The notes: a model not told the origin generated them from the letters alone. A stretch of 64,000 nt of DNA from Oryzicola mucosus (GCF_014534685.1 NZ_JACVVX010000002.1:682001-746000), one strand, 5' to 3'; shown: positions 40,418-49,367, numbered from the stretch's first letter. A program made the numbers and translations.

Positions 40418-41216
40418 ATGGCTAGAGAAAATCACGAATCTTCCCGAAGAGCAGGCCAAGACGACGGTCGCGGCAGGGGCGGCAAAGCCGGCGCACTGCA
40501 TCTGGGGACCTCTGGTTGGCATTATGCCGACTGGTGGAGCGCGTTCTACCCCGACGAGATCAAAAAGAAGGACGCCCTGGCCTATTATTCCAGCCGTTTC
40601 GATACCGTGGAACTCAATGCGCCTTTTTATCGGATGCCGACTGAGAAAGCCGTACGCAATTGGGCGGAGGCGGTGCCCGAGGGGTTTTTGTTTGCGTGGA
40701 AAGCCTGGCGGTACTTCACGCATCTCAAGCGTCTGCCGGTCGACGAAACCTCCCCTTCAATTGATGGAGAGCCGGATAGCGATGCTCGGAGAAAAGGCCG
40801 GCCCGGTGCTCTTTCAACTGCATCCGGGAATGAAAATTGATCTGGAGCGTCTTGCCGCCTTCCTGTCCTCTCTGCCCGGGACCACGCGCTACACCATCGA
40901 ATTCCGGCATGAGAGCTGGTACGAGCCGGCAGTTTTTCGCTTGCTGGAAGATCATGGCTGCGCCCTCTGCATTTCCGACCATGCGCATGCACCTTCGCCG
41001 CGCGTGGTGACGGCCGATTGGGCCTATATCCGCAACCATGGCCCTTCCGGTAACTATCGCGGCCACTATTCGGAGGAGGCGCTGAAGGATTGGGCGGGCT
41101 GGATCGACCAGCGCCGGAAAGAGGGGATCGAACTGTTCATGTTCTTCAACAACACCATGAGATCCGCTGCTCCGAAGGATATCGAACAGCTCGAATCCTT
41201 TCTTGCGCCGGGCTGA
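40418..41216 (+). pseudogene. DUF72 family protein, interrupted by a +1 frameshift
   Basis: Two overlapping frames carry the two halves of one DUF72 TIM-barrel protein. The first encodes L-G-T-S-G-W-H-Y-A-D-W to Y-F-T-H-L-K-R-L; the second resumes at L-M-E-S-R-I-A-M-L-G and runs to L-E-S-F-L-A-P-G. Removing one C from the CCCC run at 40752-40755 restores a 265-residue protein of normal DUF72 length. This is either a recently broken gene or a homopolymer base-call error. DUF72 proteins have no settled function. The ATG at 40418 was used as start. Confidence 0.8.
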
Positions 41217-41432
41217 GCGCTGCTTGCCAGAGGGAGCGGCGTTCGACTAAGCTGCTGGAATGGTTTCGTACCCATTTGTCCAGCAGCATCTGTTCGCCGT
41301 GACGCCTTCGTCGCGGACACGGCATGCCGAGTTGCTGCGGCTGTGCGCCCGCATCGGCTATTCGCCGCCCACCAGCGTCTGAACTCGCCCCGGCCAGACT
41401 GCCGGATTGAATCAAGACAGTGGGATAAATCC

Positions 41433-42812
41433 ATGACCTATCAGAACTATTCGCTGGCACAGCTTCAGCAGATCGACGCCGCGCATCATCTGCATCCCTT
41501 CACCGACTCCAAGGAACTTCGCGAGGCCGGCTCGCGCGTCATTGCCCATGCGCAGGGGCCGTATATCTACGATACCGAGGGGTTCGAACTGCTCGATGGC
41601 ATGGCCGGGCTTTGGTGCGTCAATGTCGGCTATGGACGCGACGAACTGGCGGAGGTCGCCGCCCAGCAGATGAAGGAACTGCCCTACTACAACTCCTTCT
41701 TCAAATGCTCGACGCCGACGCCGATCCTTCTCGCGAAAAAGCTCGCCGAACTGGCGCCCAGGCACATCAACCAGGTGTTCTACGGCTCGTCCGGTTCGGA
41801 GGCCAACGACACCGCGTTGCGGCTGGTGCGGCACTATTGGGCGCTGGAGGGCAAGCCGGAGAAGAACCGCATCATCTCGCGCACCATGGCCTATCACGGT
41901 TCCACCGTGGCGGGCACGTCGCTGGGAGGCATGGCGGGCATGCACAGCCAACTCGGCGGCGCGGTGCCCAACATCGTCCACGTCATGATGCCCTATGCCT
42001 ATGAGCTCAAGCTGCCCGGCGAAAGCGACCATGAGTTCGGCCTGCGTGCGGCGAAAGCCGTCGAAGACGCCATCCTCGAGGCTGGGGCGGACAAGGTGGC
42101 GGCCTTCATCGGCGAGCCGATCATGGGGGCGGGCGGGGTGAAGATCCCGCCGGAAAGCTACTGGCCGGAGGTGCAGCGTATCTGCCGCAAGCATGACGTG
42201 CTGCTGATGCTTGACGAGGTCATCACCGGCTATGGGCGCACCGGCGAATGGTTTGCCGCGACGACCTTTGGCATCGAGCCCGACACCATCACCACGGCCA
42301 AGGCTCTGACCTCCGGCTACCAGCCGTTGTCGGCGCTGTTGGTGGGCGACCGTATCGCCAACACGCTGGTTGAGAAGGGTGGCGAATTCTACCACGGCTA
42401 TACCTATTCGGGGCATCCGGTGGCTTGCGCGGTGGCTTTGAAAAACCTTGAAATCATCGAGCGGGAAGGGCTGGTCGAACGGGTCAAGTCCGATACCGGG
42501 CCGTATTTCGCGAAGGCGCTGCGCGAGCGCATCGCGCCGCATCCGCTGGTCGGCGAGGTGCGCTCGGTTGGCCTGATGGGAGCGATCGAGATCGTCAAGG
42601 AGAAGGCGACGCGGGAGCGTTTCTCGCCGGAGGGCAGCGCCGCTGTCACTGTCCGCGACCATGCGATAGCCGCCGGCTTGATGATGCGCGCGACGGGCGA
42701 CACGATGATCCTGTCGCCGCCCCTGATCTGGACGCGCGAGATCATCGACATGGCTTGCGACCGTATCCTCAAGGCACTCGACCTGGCGGAAGCGGATCTG
42801 CGCAAGGCATAG
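41433..42812 (+). CDS. class III omega-aminotransferase (putrescine/beta-alanine:pyruvate type)
   Basis: A 459-residue PLP enzyme. Y-G-S-S-G-S-E-A-N-D (117-126) binds the PLP phosphate, L-D-E-V-I-T-G-Y-G-R-T-G (260-271) has Asp261 against the pyridine nitrogen, and K290 in T-A-K-A-L forms the internal aldimine. A G-Y-T-Y-S-G-H-P motif follows near 320. It would move the terminal amino group of putrescine, beta-alanine or GABA to pyruvate. The ATG at 41433 gives the usual length; the frame is open to 41343. A strong hairpin follows eight bases after the stop. Confidence 0.87.
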   Translation: MTYQNYSLAQLQQIDAAHHLHPFTDSKELREAGSRVIAHAQGPYIYDTEGFELLDGMAGLWCVNVGYGRDELAEVAAQQMKELPYYNSFFKCSTPTPILLAKKLAELAPRHINQVFYGSSGSEANDTALRLVRHYWALEGKPEKNRIISRTMAYHGSTVAGTSLGGMAGMHSQLGGAVPNIVHVMMPYAYELKLPGESDHEFGLRAAKAVEDAILEAGADKVAAFIGEPIMGAGGVKIPPESYWPEVQRICRKHDVLLMLDEVITGYGRTGEWFAATTFGIEPDTITTAKALTSGYQPLSALLVGDRIANTLVEKGGEFYHGYTYSGHPVACAVALKNLEIIEREGLVERVKSDTGPYFAKALRERIAPHPLVGEVRSVGLMGAIEIVKEKATRERFSPEGSAAVTVRDHAIAAGLMMRATGDTMILSPPLIWTREIIDMACDRILKALDLAEADLRKA

Positions 42813-42819
42813 CTGTCAG

Positions 42820-42855
42820 CGGTTCGGCGCAGGACATCGCACCTGCGCCGAACCG
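42820..42855 (+). terminator. strong hairpin after the aminotransferase gene
   Basis: A perfect 14-bp stem CGGTTCGGCGCAGG/CCTGCGCCGAACCG with an 8-base loop starts eight bases past the stop. There is no T tract, so it may be an unconventional terminator or RNA stabiliser. Confidence 0.6.
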
Positions 42856-42949
42856 GCGATGCCATTGGTTATTGTGCGGCGCACAAAATTGGCGTAAGGA
42901 TCGGCATCGACGCAAAGCCAGCGTTTCCGCCAGCAAGGCCGCCAACTCC

Positions 42950-43321
42950 ATGATCAAAAGCTCTTCCAAAGCCGCCGGCAAGGCTGCGACCGTCTATGGA
43001 AATCTCATGCTGGCGCCGATGGTGATCGCCATGCGCGTTCCGCTCTTGGCCTCCGAAGCCGGATCTGACGGCAACAAGGGCGTGGAAACCATGCGCGCCA
43101 TCACTGAAAAGACATCCGCGATGTTCGAGGGTGCGATGGCCGCGCAAGCATCGCTTATGAAGGCAAGCTGGCAGTTCTGGCCGGTCGTCGTTGCCGGGCG
43201 CGCACCGTCCTTGCTGACGGGCGAGGCCGCGGGCGAGGCGATGACGGCGGCTTTCGAAAAGTCCGGTACCACGGTCAGGGCCAATTTCAAGCGGTTGAGC
43301 AGGCCAAAAGCCAGCCGCTGA
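42950..43321 (+). CDS. small hypothetical protein, phasin-like
   Basis: A 123-residue Ala-rich, mostly helical protein. Its body (M-F-E-G-A-M-A-A-Q-A-S-L-M-K-A, then E-A-M-T-A-A-F-E-K-S-G-T-T-V-R-A-N) resembles the amphipathic helices of short phasin-like proteins, with no catalytic motif. The ATG at 42950 was chosen because the frame upstream overlaps the hairpin and shows no ribosome-binding site. If phasin-like it would coat polyhydroxyalkanoate granules, but no PHA gene lies nearby. Low certainty. Confidence 0.55.
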   Translation: MIKSSSKAAGKAATVYGNLMLAPMVIAMRVPLLASEAGSDGNKGVETMRAITEKTSAMFEGAMAAQASLMKASWQFWPVVVAGRAPSLLTGEAAGEAMTAAFEKSGTTVRANFKRLSRPKASR

Positions 43322-43338
43322 GGCTGTTTACCCAGCGC

Positions 43339-43367
43339 AAAAACCGCGCTCTAAACGAGGCGCGGTT
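43339..43367 (-). terminator. minus-strand intrinsic terminator
   Basis: AACCGCGC/GCGCGGTT stem with a 10-base loop, followed on the minus strand by TTTTT. It faces the 3-hydroxyisobutyrate dehydrogenase gene, whose stop is 200 bases upstream. It may mark a long 3' UTR or end an unannotated transcript in between. Confidence 0.65.
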
Positions 43368-43568
43368 CTGCCAACTAAACGCTTGGGTACCCATACACGG
43401 CACTTAAGAACGATGGCTCCGGTACGCGAGACCTGATCCGGAGCGTTGGGCGGCTTTGCTGTCCGCCTTGTTCTCCGTTGTAAGGCCACATCGTTACCGT
43501 GCGGTTAGCGAGTGCTTAAGCAAATCTAAATTTGCTGTTTTTCTTGAGCGGGCCTTACCCAAGATCGA

Positions 43569-44453
43569 TTACGCAGCGTCACCGCGCAGGAACTTGATGA
43601 TGCCCGAGAAATCGGCGTCGCCATGGCCCATGGCGTTGTAGAGGCCGTAAAGCTGCGTCGCCTCAGCGCCCAAGGGCGTTACCGCGCCGGCGGACTGGGC
43701 CGCTTCCTGCGACAGCTTGAGATCCTTGAGCATCAGGGCGGCGGCGAAGCCCGGCTTGTAGTCGCGGTTGGCGGGTGAGGCAGGCACTGGCCCCGGCACC
43801 GGGCAGTAGGTGGTCAGCGACCAGCATTGGCCGGAGGAGGTCGAGGCGACGTCGAACAGCGCCTGATGCGACAGCCCGAGCTTTTCCGCCAGGACGAAGG
43901 CCTCCGCCACCCCGATCATCGAGATGCCGAGGATCATGTTGTTGCAGATCTTGGCGGCCTGCCCGGCGCCTGCGTCGCCGCAATGCACGACCTTGCCCGC
44001 CATCGGCTGGAGGATCGGTTCGGCTTGGGCGAAGGCTTTCGCGCTTCCGCCGGCCATGAAAGTCAGCGTGCCCGCGGAGGCCCCGCCCGTGCCACCGGAC
44101 ACCGGCGCGTCGACCGAAAGCAGCCCCGCCTTTTCCGCAATCGCATGCGCCTTGCGTGCGGAGTCGACGTCGATGGTCGAGGAATCGATGAACAGCGCGC
44201 CCTTTCTTGCCTGCGCAGCGATATCTTCGTAAACCGACACGACATGCTTGCCGGCTGGCAGCATGGTAATCACCACGTCGGCATCCTTCACGGCAGCGGC
44301 CGCGTTGGCCATGACGGTGATGCCGTTCTCCCTCGCTGTGGCGAGGTTCTCCGGCATCAGGTCGAAACCGTGCACGTCGTGCCCCGCCTTGACGAGATTG
44401 GCCGCCATGGGGTTGCCCATATTGCCAAGTCCGATGAATGCGATTGTGGTCAT
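43569..44453 (-). CDS. mmsB: 3-hydroxyisobutyrate dehydrogenase
   Basis: A 294-residue beta-hydroxyacid dehydrogenase. The Rossmann motif G-L-G-N-M-G lies at 8-13. D-A-P-V-S-G-G-T-G-G-A near 115 and the catalytic Lys of G-A-G-Q-A-A-K-I-C-N-N (about 169) are both present. It oxidises 3-hydroxyisobutyrate to methylmalonate semialdehyde with NAD in valine catabolism. A GGAGGAAACA ribosome-binding site precedes the ATG. The adjacent acyl-CoA dehydrogenase gene on the same strand supplies an earlier valine step. A 20-bp inverted repeat occupies the 81 bases between them. Confidence 0.9.
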   Translation of the reverse strand: MTTIAFIGLGNMGNPMAANLVKAGHDVHGFDLMPENLATARENGITVMANAAAAVKDADVVITMLPAGKHVVSVYEDIAAQARKGALFIDSSTIDVDSARKAHAIAEKAGLLSVDAPVSGGTGGASAGTLTFMAGGSAKAFAQAEPILQPMAGKVVHCGDAGAGQAAKICNNMILGISMIGVAEAFVLAEKLGLSHQALFDVASTSSGQCWSLTTYCPVPGPVPASPANRDYKPGFAAALMLKDLKLSQEAAQSAGAVTPLGAEATQLYGLYNAMGHGDADFSGIIKFLRGDAA

Positions 44454-44468
44454 TGTTTCCTCCGGAAA

Positions 44469-44536
44469 GAGCGAATAGGGAATAGCGAACAGGGGAGCGG
44501 CAGGTCCTTTCCTTGCTCGCTATTCCCTATTCGCTC
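44469..44536. repeat. perfect 20-bp inverted repeat between mmsB and the acyl-CoA dehydrogenase gene
   Basis: GAGCGAATAGGGAATAGCGA (44469-44488) and its exact reverse complement (44517-44536) flank a 28-base loop. The right arm runs to the second base of the acyl-CoA dehydrogenase stop codon. It contains a CGAATAG/GGAATAG quasi-repeat. Its AT/GC make-up is unlike the C-rich palindromes at 12938, 27148 and 45882. Confidence 0.93.
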
Positions 44537-45701
44537 ACTTCCCGATCAACTGCCGCGCCACGATCACCCGCATGATCTCGTTGGTGCCTTCGAGGATCTG
44601 GTGGACGCGCAGGTCGCGCACCAGTTTCTCGATGCCGTAATCGTGCAGGTAGCCGTAGCCGCCGAGCAGTTGCAGAGCGTCGTTAGCGACGTTGAAGCCG
44701 GTGTCGGTGACGAAGCGCTTGGCCATGGCCGACCATTTGCCGGCGTCATGAGCCTTGCGGTCGAGCTTGGAGGCGGCGGCATAGAGGAAAATGCGCGCGG
44801 CCTGCAACTCGGTCTCCATGTCGGCGAGACGGAACTGCAGCGCCTGAAAGCGGTCGAGCGTCTGGCCGAAAGCCTTGCGTTCGGACGTATAGGTCAGCGC
44901 CTTTTCCAGAGCCGACTGCGCGCCGCCGACCGAACAGGCCGCGATGTTGAGGCGTCCGCCGTCGAGGCCGGCCATGGCGATGCGGAACCCAGCACCTTCG
45001 CCGGACAAGAGGTTGGCCACCGGCACGCGGCAGTCGGTGAAGTTGACCTGGCTGGTCGGCTGCATGTGCCAACCCATCTTGTGTTCCTGCCCGCCAAAGC
45101 TGAGGCCGGGCGCATCCTTGGGGATCACCAGCGTCGAGATGCCTTTGGGTCCGTCCTCGCCGGTTCGCACCATGGTGACATAAACATCGCTGGTGCCGCC
45201 GCCCGAGATGAACTGCTTGGCGCCGTTGATGACATAATGGTCGCCATCGCGCACGGCGCGCGTCTTCAGCGCGGCGGCGTCCGATCCAGAGCCCGGCTCG
45301 GTCAGGCAATAGCTGGCGAGCCATTCCATAGAGGTCAGTTTCGGCAGGAATCGCTGGCGCTGTTCCTCGTCGCCGAAGCGGTCGATCATCCATGCGCCCA
45401 TATTGTGGATGGAGATGAAGGACGAGAATCCGGGGCAGGCCTTGGCAAGCTGTTCGAACACGAGCACGGCGTCGAGGCGGGTGAGGGCGGAGCCGCCGAC
45501 ATCGTCGCTGACATAAAGTCCGCCGAAGCCGAGCGGGCCGGTTTCACGAATCAGGTCGGCCGGGAAATGCTTGTCGCGGTCCCATTCCAGCGCATGGGGC
45601 GCGACGCGGTCGGCGGCGAACGCCTCCGCCATCTCGCGGATGGCGCGCTGGTCCTCGTTGAGCTCGAATTGCCCGGCTGTGGTGTCGACCGTGGCATCCA
45701 T
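44535..45701 (-). CDS. acyl-CoA dehydrogenase (isobutyryl-CoA dehydrogenase-like)
   Basis: A 388-residue flavoprotein. Y-C-L-T-E-P-G-S-G-S-D-A-A is near 130, the FAD-contacting S-E-R-K-A-F-G region near 270, and the catalytic Glu of Q-I-L-E-G-T-N-E-I-M near 370. It introduces a double bond into a short or branched acyl-CoA and gives electrons to ETF. Coupling with mmsB points to isobutyryl-CoA in valine breakdown. The ATG at 45701 has an AGGGAGG ribosome-binding site; the frame continues 14 codons upstream. Confidence 0.88.
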   Translation of the reverse strand: MDATVDTTAGQFELNEDQRAIREMAEAFAADRVAPHALEWDRDKHFPADLIRETGPLGFGGLYVSDDVGGSALTRLDAVLVFEQLAKACPGFSSFISIHNMGAWMIDRFGDEEQRQRFLPKLTSMEWLASYCLTEPGSGSDAAALKTRAVRDGDHYVINGAKQFISGGGTSDVYVTMVRTGEDGPKGISTLVIPKDAPGLSFGGQEHKMGWHMQPTSQVNFTDCRVPVANLLSGEGAGFRIAMAGLDGGRLNIAACSVGGAQSALEKALTYTSERKAFGQTLDRFQALQFRLADMETELQAARIFLYAAASKLDRKAHDAGKWSAMAKRFVTDTGFNVANDALQLLGGYGYLHDYGIEKLVRDLRVHQILEGTNEIMRVIVARQLIGK

Positions 45702-45881
45702 GGCTGCCTCCCTGGATTTTTCTTGGCTATGCGCGCCGCTCAATCTAGACCAATGCGATAGAGGCGCAAGTTGTGCATGGCTGAGAACCGGCTGTGCGCA
45801 GATTAATGGACGATATGATCAGCACTGCATTTTTCGATGGGCGACGGATGGATGACGGCAATTTTAGAAATCGCCTCATAG

Positions 45882-45926
45882 CACCCCCCTCTGTCCTTCC
45901 GGACATCTTGCTCTCAGAGGGGGGTG
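45882..45926. repeat. intergenic palindromic repeat, copy 3 (shortened)
   Basis: Outer arms CACCCCCCTCTG and CAGAGGGGGGTG are perfect reverse complements, as in copies 1 and 2, but the long inner arms and loop are lost. The left arm still reads on into CC-TTCCGGACATCT. It looks like an internal-deletion derivative of the same element. It lies between divergent acyl-CoA dehydrogenase and cobQ genes. Confidence 0.85.
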
Positions 45927-45975
45927 AGGATCAAACTTACCAGAATATCAATCCTACCCGCCGGTCCATCTGACG

Positions 45976-47445
45976 ATGGCGCGGGCGATCATGCTGCAGG
46001 GTACCGGCTCTGATGTCGGCAAGACGGTGCTGGTGGCTGGGCTGTGCCGGGCGGCGAAGCTGCGCGGGATGAGCGTTCGGCCGTTCAAGCCGCAGAACAT
46101 GTCCAACAACGCGGCCGTGGCCGATCTGCCCGGCGAGGCGGGCGGAGGCGAGATCGGCCGCGCGCAATGGCTTCAGGCGATTGCCTGCGGGGTAACACCT
46201 TCCGTCCACATGAACCCGGTGCTGCTCAAGCCGCAGAGCGAAATCGGCTCGCAGGTTGTGGTCCAGGGCAAGGTCTACGGCCACGCCAAGGCGCGCGACT
46301 ACCAGGACCTGAAGCCGAAGCTGATGGACGCTGTTCTGGACTCCTGGCACAGGCTGGGCGAGGGCGCCGATCTGGTCATCGTCGAAGGGGCGGGCTCGCC
46401 CGCCGAGATCAATCTGCGCCCCCGCGACATCGCCAATATGGGCTTTGCGACGCGCGCCGATGTGCCGGTTGTTCTGGTCGGCGACATCGACCGAGGCGGG
46501 GTGATCGCCTCCATTGCCGGAACGCATCTCATCCTGCCGGAGGACGACCGGCGCATGATCGTCGGCTATCTCATCAACAAGTTCCGAGGCGATGCCAGCC
46601 TGTTCGATGACGGCATCAAGGCTATCGAGCGCTTCACCCGCTGGCCCTGCTTCGGCGTCGTGCCCTGGCTGAAGGCGGCGGCGCTGCTGCCATCGGAGGA
46701 TTCGGTAATCCTCGAACGGCTTGCCTCGGGCGAAAAAAAACCGCTCAAGGTCGCGGTGCCGATGCTTGGCCGTATCGCCAATTTCGACGATCTCGACCCG
46801 CTGCGGGCGGAGCCGCAGGTCGAGGTGGTGTTCGTGCCGCCCGGTCACAGACTGCCCGGGGATGCCGGTCTTGTGATCATTCCGGGTTCGAAATCGACCA
46901 TCGCCGACCTCATCGCCTTTCGCGGGAATGGCTGGGACCGTGATCTCGCCGATCACCGGCGACGCGGTGGGCATGTCGTCGGCATCTGCGGCGGCTACCA
47001 GATGCTGGGGCGCGTCGTAGCCGACCCTTATGGCATCGAAGGCTCGGTCACCGAGACAGAGGGGCTTGGTCTCCTTGATGTCGAGACGGTGATGGAGCCG
47101 GAGAAAACGGTCCGGAATTCTGCCGCGCGCTCGCTACGCTACGACACCGAGCTTTCGGGGTACGAAATCCACCTCGGCAGGACCACCGGACCGGATTGCG
47201 CGCGGCCGGTCGCCGAGATCAATGGCAAGGCCGACGGCGCGGCCTCGCCCGACGGTAAAGTGTTCGGCACCTATCTGCATGGCCTGTTCGGCGCGGACAC
47301 GTTTCGGGGCCGGTTTCTCGCCGAACTTGGCATTCAGGACGGCGGCATCGACTATCGCAAGCAGGTGGAGGACGCGTTGGACGACATCGCAGCGCATCTC
47401 GAAAAACACCTCGACTGCGACGCGATCTTTTCCGCCGCGCGATAG
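45976..47445 (+). CDS. cobQ: cobyric acid synthase
   Basis: A 489-residue glutamine-dependent amidotransferase of B12 synthesis. The N-terminal P-loop-like ATP domain has [10 protein letters not shown] (8-17) and K-P-Q-N-M-S-N-N near 39. The C-terminal class I-like glutaminase domain has the nucleophile Cys near 337 in [10 protein letters not shown] and a late His in Y-L-H-G-L-F. It amidates four side chains of adenosylcobyrinic acid diamide. Length is typical. It is divergent from the acyl-CoA dehydrogenase gene; no cobalamin riboswitch was recognised upstream. It supplies the cofactor needed by the corrinoid proteins of this window. Confidence 0.95.
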   Translation: MARAIMLQGTGSDVGKTVLVAGLCRAAKLRGMSVRPFKPQNMSNNAAVADLPGEAGGGEIGRAQWLQAIACGVTPSVHMNPVLLKPQSEIGSQVVVQGKVYGHAKARDYQDLKPKLMDAVLDSWHRLGEGADLVIVEGAGSPAEINLRPRDIANMGFATRADVPVVLVGDIDRGGVIASIAGTHLILPEDDRRMIVGYLINKFRGDASLFDDGIKAIERFTRWPCFGVVPWLKAAALLPSEDSVILERLASGEKKPLKVAVPMLGRIANFDDLDPLRAEPQVEVVFVPPGHRLPGDAGLVIIPGSKSTIADLIAFRGNGWDRDLADHRRRGGHVVGICGGYQMLGRVVADPYGIEGSVTETEGLGLLDVETVMEPEKTVRNSAARSLRYDTELSGYEIHLGRTTGPDCARPVAEINGKADGAASPDGKVFGTYLHGLFGADTFRGRFLAELGIQDGGIDYRKQVEDALDDIAAHLEKHLDCDAIFSAAR

Positions 47446-47446
47446 G

Positions 47447-47866
47447 TTATTGCGCCGGCTCGTCCACTTTCGGCCAATAGGTTCCCAATGACCAGATATT
47501 GCCTTCCGGGTCGCGGCAGATGAACTCCCGGCTGCCATAGGGGCGGTCGGTCAGTTCCATGACAATCTCTGCGCCGGCAGCCGTGGCCTTCGCATAGGCT
47601 GCATCGGCATCGTCCACGGCGATGTAGATCGACTTGCCGCCGGCTCGATTGGCTGTTCCGACGGTTTCGCCATAGGCGTCCTGGCGTGAACTGCCGACCA
47701 TGATGATGGCAGAGCCGAAGGACAGTTCCGCATGTTGGACAACGCCCCCATTCTCATGGCGGGCGCGCACGGCAAAGCCGAACGCTTCGACCAGCCAATC
47801 GATCATGGCGCCGGCGTCGTTGTAGCGAAAGGTCGGGAAAAGGCGAGGCGGTTCGGGTTTGGACAC
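47447..47866 (-). CDS. VOC family protein (glyoxalase/bleomycin-resistance fold)
   Basis: A 139-residue vicinal-oxygen-chelate protein: N-terminal F-P-T-F-R-Y-N-D-A, central V-Q-H-A-E-L-S-F-G-S-A-I-I-M, and the C-terminal E-F-I-C-R-D-P-E-G-N-I-W-S-L-G-T-Y-W motif. The His and Glu positions for a metal are plausible but the substrate is open. It resembles PhnB-like stand-alone proteins. Its stop lies one base from the end of the convergent cobQ gene. Confidence 0.85.
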   Translation of the reverse strand: MSKPEPPRLFPTFRYNDAGAMIDWLVEAFGFAVRARHENGGVVQHAELSFGSAIIMVGSSRQDAYGETVGTANRAGGKSIYIAVDDADAAYAKATAAGAEIVMELTDRPYGSREFICRDPEGNIWSLGTYWPKVDEPAQ

Positions 47867-47928
47867 GGTCTGTTCCTCTCATTCTTGCATAAGGAGCAAC
47901 TATGCCCCGCCGCGATGCCGTCAACCCG

Positions 47929-48714
47929 TCAGATGCCGAGCATCGTTCGGAGCGGGTTTGCCGGATCAGCCAGAAGTTTCACCGCAAGCGCCAGGCAGGT
48001 GACGACGAGCAGCGGCTTGATCAGCCTTGAACCGATGCGGATGGCGAGGCTGGCGCCCACGCGCGCGCCAATGAACTGGCAGATGCCCATCATGATGCCG
48101 ATCTTCCACATCACGCCGCCCGCTAGGGCGAAGACGACAAAGGCTCCCAGATTGGACGCGCAGTTCAACAGCTTCGTGTGCGCCGTTGCCTTGAGCACGC
48201 CATAGCCGGCGAGCGTAACGAAGGCCAACATGAAGAAAGAGCCCGTTCCCGGCCCGAAAACGCCGTCGTAGAAGCCGATTGCCGGCACGACCAAAAGTCC
48301 AAACAGAAATGGCGAAAGCCGTCGGGCGCGGTCGACATCGCCCATATTCGGCTTCAGAGCGAAATAGAGAGCGATGGCGACCAGCAGTACCGGCAAGAAC
48401 AGTTCCAGAATGTCGCCGGGCAGAACGGTGGCCAGAAGCGCGCCGAACACAGATCCGGCGAGTGCCAGGGCAGCGGACGGGAATTGCGCGCGCAGGTCGA
48501 CATGGCCCTTTGAGGCATAGGCGATGGTGGCCGATGTCGAGCCGAACAGCCCCTGAAGCTTGTTGGTGCCGAGTGCCGTGACGGGCGGAAAGCCGGCAAG
48601 CAGCAAGGCAGGGATGGTGATCAGCCCGCCGCCGCCTGCGATGGCATCGATGAAGCCGGCGGCAAAGGCCGCCAGGGCGAGCAGCAGGATGGTTTCGGTG
48701 GCAAGGTCGAACAT
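47929..48714 (-). CDS. TSUP (TauE/SafE) family membrane transporter
   Basis: A 261-residue protein with about eight membrane helices. The first-half motif F-A-A-G-F-I-D-A-I-A-G-G-G-G-L-I-T-I-P-A-L (16-36) and the repeat-half G-F-Y-D-G-V-F-G-P-G-T-G-S-F near 150 are family hallmarks. It likely exports or imports a sulfonate, sulfite or other organic anion. The ATG at 48714 gives the normal start; the frame upstream overlaps nothing meaningful. It is a single gene transcribed divergently from the TerB gene. Confidence 0.87.
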   Translation of the reverse strand: MFDLATETILLLALAAFAAGFIDAIAGGGGLITIPALLLAGFPPVTALGTNKLQGLFGSTSATIAYASKGHVDLRAQFPSAALALAGSVFGALLATVLPGDILELFLPVLLVAIALYFALKPNMGDVDRARRLSPFLFGLLVVPAIGFYDGVFGPGTGSFFMLAFVTLAGYGVLKATAHTKLLNCASNLGAFVVFALAGGVMWKIGIMMGICQFIGARVGASLAIRIGSRLIKPLLVVTCLALAVKLLADPANPLRTMLGI

Positions 48715-48874
48715 GCGGAAGGGTCGCCATTGGAGACAGAGGCCTTCGACCACATAGCCGCCGTCGCTGCAAGGCGGCAGCGCCGCCACACTCCGACAAA
48801 ATTCTTGCCTGGCAAGGCCTTGAATGCCTTCAATCCGATTCCGGTCGCGCGAATTTTACGTTAGGGAGGGACTC

Positions 48875-49321
48875 ATGGGCGATGAGAGGCATCATATGGC
48901 GGCGGGCTTGCTTTCCAGAATACGGGCCGTGTTCGACGGCGATCCGGGTGTGCGAAAGGTGGCGGAGGATCCGGTCCTGTCCGCTGAAATCCTGCTGCTG
49001 TTCCGCATGATCCTGGCTGATGGCGTTGCCACCGAAAGCGAAATGGCGGTGTTCCGCCAGATTTGCGCCGACAGCTTCGGCATCGAAAGCGAAAGCGTCG
49101 ACGCGGTGATCGAATATCTCAACGAGTTCGGCTACGAGACCAATGGTGCGCAGGCAGTGGCGATGTTCCAGGACATGCCGCTGGAACGCCGCAAGGACCT
49201 TGCGCGGCACATGGCGGAAATCGCCAAGGCCGATCATCAGCTTGCCGAGAACGAGGTTCGGCTGCTGCGCCGGACCATGGAACTGTTGGGCATCGCACCC
49301 GCCGCCGCCGTAAAGCCTTAA
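48875..49321 (+). CDS. TerB-like tellurite-resistance-family protein
   Basis: A 148-residue, all-helical acidic protein. The TerB fold is visible as two four-helix units: E-I-L-L-L-F-R-M-I-L-A-D-G-V-A-T-E-S-E (38-56), and A-E-I-A-K-A-D-H-Q-L-A-E-N-E (110-123). The acidic D-G and D-H residues could bind divalent metal. The ATG at 48875 follows AGGGAGGG. Role (metal or oxidative stress) is family-based. An imperfect hairpin follows the stop. Confidence 0.85.
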   Translation: MGDERHHMAAGLLSRIRAVFDGDPGVRKVAEDPVLSAEILLLFRMILADGVATESEMAVFRQICADSFGIESESVDAVIEYLNEFGYETNGAQAVAMFQDMPLERRKDLARHMAEIAKADHQLAENEVRLLRRTMELLGIAPAAAVKP

Positions 49322-49336
49322 CGAAGGCATCTTTTC

Positions 49337-49367
49337 CCGCTCCCCTCCTCAAGGAGGAGAGCGGTTT
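49337..49367 (+). terminator. hairpin between convergent terB-like and gloA genes
   Basis: A stem of 11 pairs with one mismatch (CCGCTC-C-CCTCC / GGAGG-A-GAGCGG), loop TCAA, then TTT. It is a weak intrinsic terminator for the TerB-like gene. Confidence 0.5.

Noticed and set aside
41217-41432. Short frames and a GCTGCTGGA/TCCAGCAGC hairpin between the DUF72 gene and the aminotransferase
   Set aside because: A 40-codon frame there has no family resemblance, and the hairpin lacks a T tract. No call made.
43827-45761. 644-codon plus-strand frame across mmsB and the acyl-CoA dehydrogenase
   Set aside because: It crosses two convincing genes and their intergenic palindrome; composition is that of an antisense shadow.
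45702-45975. Possible cobalamin riboswitch before cobQ
   Set aside because: No B12-box-like sequence was found; the gap holds palindrome copy 3 and little else.
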